The translations under genes and the position numbers were made by a program. A DNA stretch of 64,000 nucleotides from contig JACPYL010000010.1 of NCBI GenBank assembly GCA_016196065.1, forward strand, positions 372,001 through 436,000. Reading direction: 5' to 3'. This stretch comes from Acidobacteriota bacterium. GTDB taxonomy: Bacteria > Acidobacteriota > Terriglobia > Terriglobales > Acidobacteriaceae. Below are positions 59,801-64,000 of this stretch, piece by piece. Positions within the stretch are counted from its first letter, which is position 1. Each line of letters starts with the position of its first letter. The notes below the pieces were generated by a model, which was not told the origin of the DNA, ran no database searches, and was given only the letters and a program-made list of their open reading frames with translations.

Positions 59801-60676
59801 ATCGAAGTTCGCCGGTGTCCAGGCTACGGTCGTGTGGCACGATTCGCAGGTTTGCGAGAAACCCTGCTGCGCGTGGTTCGGATTCTTGGTGTTCTGAAAA
59901 TCCTTGAGATGGCAGCCCACACAGGTGGTCTGGGGCATCTGGTAATTATTGTTGGCATGGCAATCCGCGCAGGCCCGCGGCGGAACCATGTGCGCGCCGG
60001 TCAGAGGAAAGCCAGTGAGCGCGTGATCGAACTTCGCGTTTAACCAGTTGTCGGAAGAGTGGCAGGATTCGCAAGTCGTCGAAAACTTACCCGCCACGTG
60101 GTCAGGATTCTTCGCCCCTTGAAATTCCTTCTGGTGACAGCTGTAGCACGCTGTCGACATCGTGCTGTAATTGCTGAGCGCGCCATTCTTGTGGCAGTCA
60201 TCGCAGGTTGCCGCCGCGTGTGCACCGGTCAGCGGGAAACGATTCATGTGCTGGTTGATCTGCTGGACCGCGACCTTCCAGCCACGAACCGTGTGGCACG
60301 ATTCGCATTTCGCGCCCATCTGGCGCTTATGAATATCCGCGTGACAGTCGGCGCACTTGTTGCCGACGTTGCTGAACACCATCTTGGTATGGCACGCCGT
60401 GCAAGGCACACCCTCATGCAGGCCGCGCAGCGGGTAACGTGTCTGATTGTGATCGAATTCAGGAACCGCCCGGATCGGCTTCCATCCGTAGACCGTGTGG
60501 CAGTTCTGGCAGGACAGATTCAGATTTCCGTGCGGGCTCCGCGAGCTTTGCGGATTCTGCGGCGCGCCCGGTGCGGGCGACGGCAGCAGCAAAAGCAGCG
60601 AAACTACCAGACTCGCAAATAGTCTCGAAATCAAAATGAGCCAAGCCTCAACTAGTGTGTGATCCACTACAAGCAA
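56876..60676 (-). CDS. 49-haem c-type cytochrome of tandem three-haem modules
   Basis: 1266 residues with a TTG start at 60676; TTG 60634 is an alternative that still leaves the signal peptide (SLLLLLPSPAPGA). I count 49 CxxCH motifs. Seven lie in the N-terminal part. Then 13 tandem modules of 75-76 residues follow, each with three CxxCH in the order x-DCH, CVxCH, CExCH. The last three are in the C-terminal part. Each module also has three conserved lone His (NPNH/PVDH, KFDHA, GSHTVPPR), enough for bis-His ligation of all three haems. Secreted; probably a filament or wire-like electron carrier outside the inner membrane. No catalytic domain is visible. Confidence 0.93.
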   Translation of the reverse strand: MLVVDHTLVEAWLILISRLFASLVVSLLLLLPSPAPGAPQNPQSSRSPHGNLNLSCQNCHTVYGWKPIRAVPEFDHNQTRYPLRGLHEGVPCTACHTKMVFSNVGNKCADCHADIHKRQMGAKCESCHTVRGWKVAVQQINQHMNRFPLTGAHAAATCDDCHKNGALSNYSTMSTACYSCHQKEFQGAKNPDHVAGKFSTTCESCHSSDNWLNAKFDHALTGFPLTGAHMVPPRACADCHANNNYQMPQTTCVGCHLKDFQNTKNPNHAQQGFSQTCESCHTTVAWTPANFDHAKSGFPLTGAHMSPPRACTDCHVNNNYSLPQTACVGCHLKDFQNSTNPNHVQGGFPQTCDSCHSTSAWQPASFDHSKTGFPLNNAHAVPPRQCADCHVNNNYNITNTDCVSCHQTDYNNAKTPVDHLGANLPTACASCHDTVAWTNGKFDHASTGWALTGSHTVPPRACTDCHVNNNYNITTASCVSCHQNDFNNAKTPVDHIGANFPTTCASCHDTVAWTNGKFDHASTGWALTGQHTVPPRACSDCHVNGNYNLTQTTCVTCHLTDYNNTNNPNHTQQGFSKTCEVCHTTTAWQPAQFDHAKSGFPLTGSHTVPPRQCEDCHTNNNYNITDTKCVSCHQTDYNNAKTPVDHVGAKFPTTCANCHDTVQWTNGKFDHAGTGWALTGSHTVPPRACTDCHVNGNYNITNTSCVSCHQTDYNNAKTPVDHVTAKFPTTCESCHDTVNWMNGKFDHAATGWALTGSHTVPPRQCADCHINGNYNLTQTSCVTCHQTDYNNAKTPVDHIKAKFPTTCETCHDTVNWMNGKFNHAQTGWALTGSHTVPPRACTDCHINGNYNLTQTSCVSCHQTDYNNAKTPVDHVGAKFPLTCETCHDNINWMDGKFDHAQTGWALTGSHTVPPRACTDCHINGNYNLTQTSCVSCHQTDYNNAKTPVDHVGAKFPLTCETCHDTVNWLDGKFDHAQTGWTLTGSHTVPPRACVDCHVNGNYNITVTTCVSCHQTDYNNAKTPVDHITANFPTTCETCHDTVNWTDGKFDHAATGWALTGSHTVPPRACSDCHVNNNYKLNNTACVTCHLADFNGAKDPDHVAAKFPQTCEVCHDTIKWTDAVFDHSKTAFPLTGSHLVPPRVCVDCHVNGNYTMLPTDCYGCHKTDYLNTNNPNHTAAHFPTTCATCHDTVKWSNGKFNHTYFPLNHGNANGICSNCHTNPNDFSVFTCTSCHTKSQTDPKHQGVRNYVYNSANCYQCHKNGGGG
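57060..59990 (-). repeat. Tandem coding repeat, about 228 bp per unit, 13 units
   Basis: The unit of 225-228 bp encodes one three-haem module. Units between about 57,580 and 58,650 are nearly identical at DNA level: 57806-57930 matches 58034-58158 with only a few changes at an exact 228-bp offset. Outer units (59,000-59,990) are more diverged. This points to recent unit duplication or conversion in the centre of the array. Confidence 0.9.
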
Positions 60677-60927
60677 TCACGTGTCCAACAACACTACTGC
60701 GTATACCCAGTTGGGCTGTAGTTACGGTAGTGAATGTTCGTGGGTACAGTAGGCATGTTGTTCAGAAATCTGTACTTATTGCTACTCCGAGGCGCAAAAC
60801 TAGGCTGAGTAGTTTCTGCTCGCGACCTTGGAAAAATTACGGTTCAGAAATCTGGCACTTGAAGTGCGTTATCTGGACAATTCGTCCCGATTTCAGGTGT
60901 TTTGGATGAGGTCGAAAAGGGCGCTGT
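60677..60927. promoter_or_regulatory. Gap between the two cytochrome genes with a repeated palindromic word
   Basis: 251 bp without a gene. TTCAGAAATCTG occurs at 60761-60772 and 60843-60854, 82 bp apart; CAGA-AA-TCTG inside it is an inverted repeat. A degenerate copy (GTTCAGAGATTGCG) lies at about 63121 before the amidohydrolase gene. The gap probably contains a promoter for the 49-haem gene, and the two words are candidate operators. Confidence 0.4.
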
Positions 60928-62919
60928 TCAGGACTTTTGCTGGAACTTGGGGTCCGCTCCATGGCAATCCTTGCAGTCTTTGGGAGTCGGTTTGTAGTAG
61001 AGGACTTGCTTCCCTTCAAAGTCCTTCATCAGTTTGTGGCAGTCGCCGCAACGGACGCTCTTGTGCGCGCCTGCGAGCGCGAACTGGGTACGCTTGTCGT
61101 GGTCGAAAGTCGAGGGTTTCCACTTCGCGCTGTTGTGACAATCGGCGCACGGAGTGACCTCACCTTTGGCGAATTGCCGGCCGTGCGGATCGGCATGACA
61201 CTCCTCGCACTTCAGCGGAGCCTCGGTGAAATTCGCGTCGATCAGCTTGGTGCTCAGGTTCGCCGGCTTGTGGCAATCGATGCACGTCACCGCGCGATGC
61301 GCCCCGACCAACGCAAACTTGGTCTTGGCATGGTCGAAGCGGGTCAGATCCTTCCAGTCTTTCGTGGAGTGGCAGGCCTCGCACCCGGCTCGCGTTCCAT
61401 CGCCACGTAGCGCTTTCATCCGTTCCGCAAACTGGTTGTTGTGCGGGTCCTTGTGGCACGTCACGCAGGAACCATCCTGGAAATGAAATACGGCGGTCGT
61501 GCCGTACCGGGGAGGCTCAGGTGCAGGTGTTGTCTGTACCGCTGCAGAAGCGGGCAGGAGCGCCGCACTCGGGAATGCCGACGCCGGTTTGTGGCAATCG
61601 CTGCACAGCACTGCCAGATGGCCGTTGGTTAGCTGGAAGCGAGTCTGCTTGTGTTTCGCCAGCGAGAACGAAGACGGCTTGAATCCTTCCACTGAATGGC
61701 ACTGCTCGCACTGGTTCAACCAGGGAGCCGCCGCAAACTGTGTCTGATGTTCGTCGTGATGGCATTCCAGGCACTTCTCGAACTTGATCTTGTATAGAGT
61801 GTCTTTCCCCTTGGCAATGTGACACTGCGCGCAATCCAGTTTCGCGTGCTTGCCGGCCAGCGGATATTGAGTGGAAGCATGCGCCTTCACGTCGAACTTT
61901 GAAGGCTTCCATCCAGTGACCTCGTGGCAGGCAGAGCACTCGCCTGCATCGGGACGCTTCGCGAACTGCCCATTGTGCGCGTCTTTGTGGCAGTCCGTGC
62001 ACTTCGCGAATTGGAGTGGCTTCTTGAAGTCGCCGTTCGCGTGGCAGGAACCGCATGGCACGGTCAGATGTTTCCCAACCAGCGGATACTTCGTCTTGGA
62101 GTGATCGAAGCTCTGGTTGAGTCCGGTGGTGACGACCTTCTTCCAGCTTGCCGTCGTGTGGCAGCTCTGGCAACTCTGCTGTCCGAAGCTGCCCTTATGC
62201 GGATCGGCATGGCAGTCATTACACTTCGAGAAGGGAAGTCCCATGTAGCGCGGTTGCTTGTCCGGCCCCGGCGTATGGCACTTTTCGCACTTCACCTGCG
62301 CGTGCTGTCCGGTTAACGGGTAGCGGGTCTTCGCGTGATCGAACGTTCCCGAAACATTTTTCCAGTCCGTGAAATTGTGACAGGTCGCGCAATTCGGTCC
62401 CAGCCGTCCGCTATGAGGGTCTTTGTGGCAAGTGGCACAAGTCTCTGCTAACCCTACGAAACTGCGGTTGAGGTCCTTGATCTTAATCAACGCACGTTCT
62501 GCGGGAAGAATATGTTCCGGCGTGTGGCACTTCTTGCATTCCACGCCTGCATGCTTGCCTTCCAGCGTGTACCCGGTCTGCTTATGATCGAAAGTCTTTG
62601 TGTCCCACTTGACGAGCGGGAAGTCCAGTCCGTTGTGGTCGGAGTGGCACTTCGTGCACTCCTGGCTTGATCCCGGCCGCATCCCGTACGAGAAGTGCAA
62701 CCCCTTGTGCGCGTTGAGCCGGGCCGCAATTTCACCGTGACACTCCAGGCATTTGAAAACGACTTCTCCGCCCAGTTTGTGGCAAGTTGTACAGCGCGTG
62801 GCGCCCTCGAGATCCTTATGTGCGCGCGCGAGTGCGCCCGGAGAAATCTGTCCTGCCGCCGCAGTCGATAGAACCGCGATCGCGAAAATCAGGAAATACT
62901 TGCGCAAGCGCCAAGCCAT
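60928..62919 (-). CDS. 23-haem c-type cytochrome
   Basis: 663 residues from ATG 62919 (MAWRLRKYFLIFAIAVLSTAAAGQ signal peptide; a TTG at 63012 gives an implausible N-terminus). I count 23 CxxCH motifs over about 600 residues. Motifs are spaced irregularly, often in pairs with the recurring phrase FDHxKTxYxLxGxH between them, which supplies distal His ligands. It is related in style to the 49-haem protein but has no exact tandem units. Likely periplasmic or surface electron carrier. First gene of the cluster, 251 bp upstream of the 49-haem gene. Confidence 0.92.
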   Translation of the reverse strand: MAWRLRKYFLIFAIAVLSTAAAGQISPGALARAHKDLEGATRCTTCHKLGGEVVFKCLECHGEIAARLNAHKGLHFSYGMRPGSSQECTKCHSDHNGLDFPLVKWDTKTFDHKQTGYTLEGKHAGVECKKCHTPEHILPAERALIKIKDLNRSFVGLAETCATCHKDPHSGRLGPNCATCHNFTDWKNVSGTFDHAKTRYPLTGQHAQVKCEKCHTPGPDKQPRYMGLPFSKCNDCHADPHKGSFGQQSCQSCHTTASWKKVVTTGLNQSFDHSKTKYPLVGKHLTVPCGSCHANGDFKKPLQFAKCTDCHKDAHNGQFAKRPDAGECSACHEVTGWKPSKFDVKAHASTQYPLAGKHAKLDCAQCHIAKGKDTLYKIKFEKCLECHHDEHQTQFAAAPWLNQCEQCHSVEGFKPSSFSLAKHKQTRFQLTNGHLAVLCSDCHKPASAFPSAALLPASAAVQTTPAPEPPRYGTTAVFHFQDGSCVTCHKDPHNNQFAERMKALRGDGTRAGCEACHSTKDWKDLTRFDHAKTKFALVGAHRAVTCIDCHKPANLSTKLIDANFTEAPLKCEECHADPHGRQFAKGEVTPCADCHNSAKWKPSTFDHDKRTQFALAGAHKSVRCGDCHKLMKDFEGKQVLYYKPTPKDCKDCHGADPKFQQKS

Positions 62920-63169
62920 GGAAAGCAGAGTGTCAGCACGTAGGACGCCGTTCTCGATTCTTGATCGAGTCTCGCCAGCCGGGAAAGTGACTTCATCAAT
63001 GACAGCGTCCAATGAAACTGGTATACAACACCGCAGCGGGATAAGTCAGTGAGTCTGTTGATACAGTAGCCCGTTGACCTTGGTCACTTGCGCCGCGCGC
63101 TCCGAATGTGACGAGCTGTTCGGTTCAGAGATTGCGAAAGCCGCCAACAAAGAACATAGAGGAGAATCC

Positions 63170-64000
63170 GTGCATCCAACCTACGTTCGGTTTGCAAAGG
63201 TCATATTGACGTGTGGCATCGCAGCTTCGACGCTGATTTCGCAAGCCCAGTCCAACAAGAAGGCCACAGAAGCTGCCGACGAGGCCATGCGCAAAGCCCC
63301 GCCGCGAGCCGAAGGGGAGGGGCCGTTCCCGCATCTCATTCTTCGCGCAGCGACACTTATCGACGGAACTGGCGCTCCCGCCGTTGGCCCCGTTGATATC
63401 GTCATTGAAAAGAATCGCATCACAGAGATCGTCAACGTAGGCTTTCCCGGTGTGCCGCTCGCGGACAAAATTCCTGGCTCTACAAAATTGCGTCCCAAGG
63501 CCGGACCCGGCGACAAGGAACTCGATCTTACCGGCATGTACGTGTTGCCCGGCTTCATCAACGCGCACGTGCACATCGGGCCTGAGCACAGCACCGGCGC
63601 GGAATACATCTACAAACTCTGGCTGGGCCACGGGATCACAACTATCCGTGAGGTGTGGGGAGACAACGGTGTGCCCTGGATGCTTGACCAGCGCGACAAG
63701 AGCGCGCGCAATGAAATCACCGCGCCCCGCATCAAGGCCTACATCGCGTTCGGAATGAACCTGAAAAGCGAGACGGGCGACATCGACACAATTGCTACCC
63801 CGGACGCCGCTCGCCGCTGGGTCGACGGTCTTTCTGATGCCGGGGCCGATGGCATCAAGTTTATCGGCGCGCCTCCGGATATTTTTCAGGCTGCTATTGA
63901 TGAAGCGAAGAAACGCCACCTCGGTACCGCAGCTCATCTCTCCCAAACCTTCGTTGCCCAGGCCAATACACTCGACGCGGCCCGCTGGGGACTGAATTCG
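63170..64000 (+). CDS. Secreted amidohydrolase, 3' end outside window
   Basis: 277 residues visible from GTG 63170, with AGAGGAG upstream. Signal peptide to about residue 26 (GIAASTLISQAQ). The metal-dependent amidohydrolase pattern starts with LILRAATLIDGTGAPAVGPVDIVIE, and GFINAHVHIG supplies the HxH zinc site. Later GITTIREVWGDNG and AGADGIKF also fit. Substrate unknown. Divergent from the 23-haem gene across a 250-bp gap. The frame is open to the right edge. Confidence 0.88.
   Translation, partial: MHPTYVRFAKVILTCGIAASTLISQAQSNKKATEAADEAMRKAPPRAEGEGPFPHLILRAATLIDGTGAPAVGPVDIVIEKNRITEIVNVGFPGVPLADKIPGSTKLRPKAGPGDKELDLTGMYVLPGFINAHVHIGPEHSTGAEYIYKLWLGHGITTIREVWGDNGVPWMLDQRDKSARNEITAPRIKAYIAFGMNLKSETGDIDTIATPDAARRWVDGLSDAGADGIKFIGAPPDIFQAAIDEAKKRHLGTAAHLSQTFVAQANTLDAARWGLNS

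Noticed and set aside
57060-59990. CRISPR-like regular repeat
   Set aside because: The unit is about 228 bp, continuous without spacers, and codes for CxxCH modules in one frame.
56897-60043. Long plus-strand open frames (up to 354 codons) opposite the 49-haem gene
   Set aside because: They mirror the 228-bp repeat and the codon bias of the cytochrome; the translations are low-complexity Val/Arg strings with no signal or domain.
1-64000. Prophage, integrative element or IS
   Set aside because: No transposase, integrase, phage structural gene or flanking duplication is visible; the single tRNA has no adjacent integrase.

Overview
The window looks like a chromosomal segment of a Gram-negative Acidobacteriota bacterium (Terriglobia/Koribacter-like). 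Supporting signs are lipid A synthesis (LpxB), a very large TonB-dependent receptor with an N-terminal carboxypeptidase-type domain, a giant SBBP-repeat protein, many lone secreted proteins of unknown function, long intergenic inverted repeats of the Acidobacteria type, and moderately high GC. This assignment is inferred from gene content; no 16S rRNA gene is present. I see no transposase, phage gene or CRISPR array. One tRNA-Arg(TCG) is present.

Layout. 0-3.8 kb: partial CAP-domain protein, rmuC, a TIM-barrel sugar isomerase-like protein, a beta-carbonic-anhydrase-like protein. 3.9-8.8 kb (minus): an envelope-stress operon of an XRE regulator, an NfeD-like protein, a DUF1648-like membrane protein, flotillin, two tiny glycine-rich membrane proteins and PspA, with a likely autoregulated promoter. 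9-13.1 kb: a secreted basic protein and the SBBP-repeat giant. 13.4-16.2 kb: ccmEABCD for cytochrome c maturation, with a Cys-type CcmE. 16-30.7 kb: pyrophosphatase, an M1-peptidase homologue that has lost its zinc motif, lpxB, an MsbA-like ABC transporter, fabF-like, hemW, PilZ, FmdB-like, YheT-like hydrolase, DUF1624-like protein. 30.8-37.8 kb: TPR protein with a degenerate metallopeptidase motif, BNR-repeat protein, GMC oxidoreductase with its small subunit, SYLF protein, zinc ribbon, lmo0937-like peptide. 37.9-50.7 kb: hybrid histidine kinase, a frameshifted B12-binding radical SAM gene, LolA-like protein, Crp-family regulator, zinc phospholipase-C-like protein, TonB receptor.

50.8-63 kb holds the most striking locus. 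Six minus-strand genes encode, in transcription order, a 23-haem cytochrome c, a 49-haem cytochrome c built from 13 tandem three-haem modules, an outer-membrane beta-barrel with an AMIN domain, a secreted protein, a histidine-rich membrane protein (cytochrome b candidate) and a membrane-anchored 4Fe-4S/FAD/NAD(P) oxidoreductase. The last four are coupled by 4-nt overlaps or a 9-nt gap. Together they could form an electron path from NAD(P)H across both membranes. The ccm genes 35 kb away would supply part of the haem-attachment machinery, though ccmF/G/H are not in the window. The window ends in a partial amidohydrolase.

Several families of palindromic or long inverted repeats are scattered through the window. 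Two of the palindromes lie inside reading frames.
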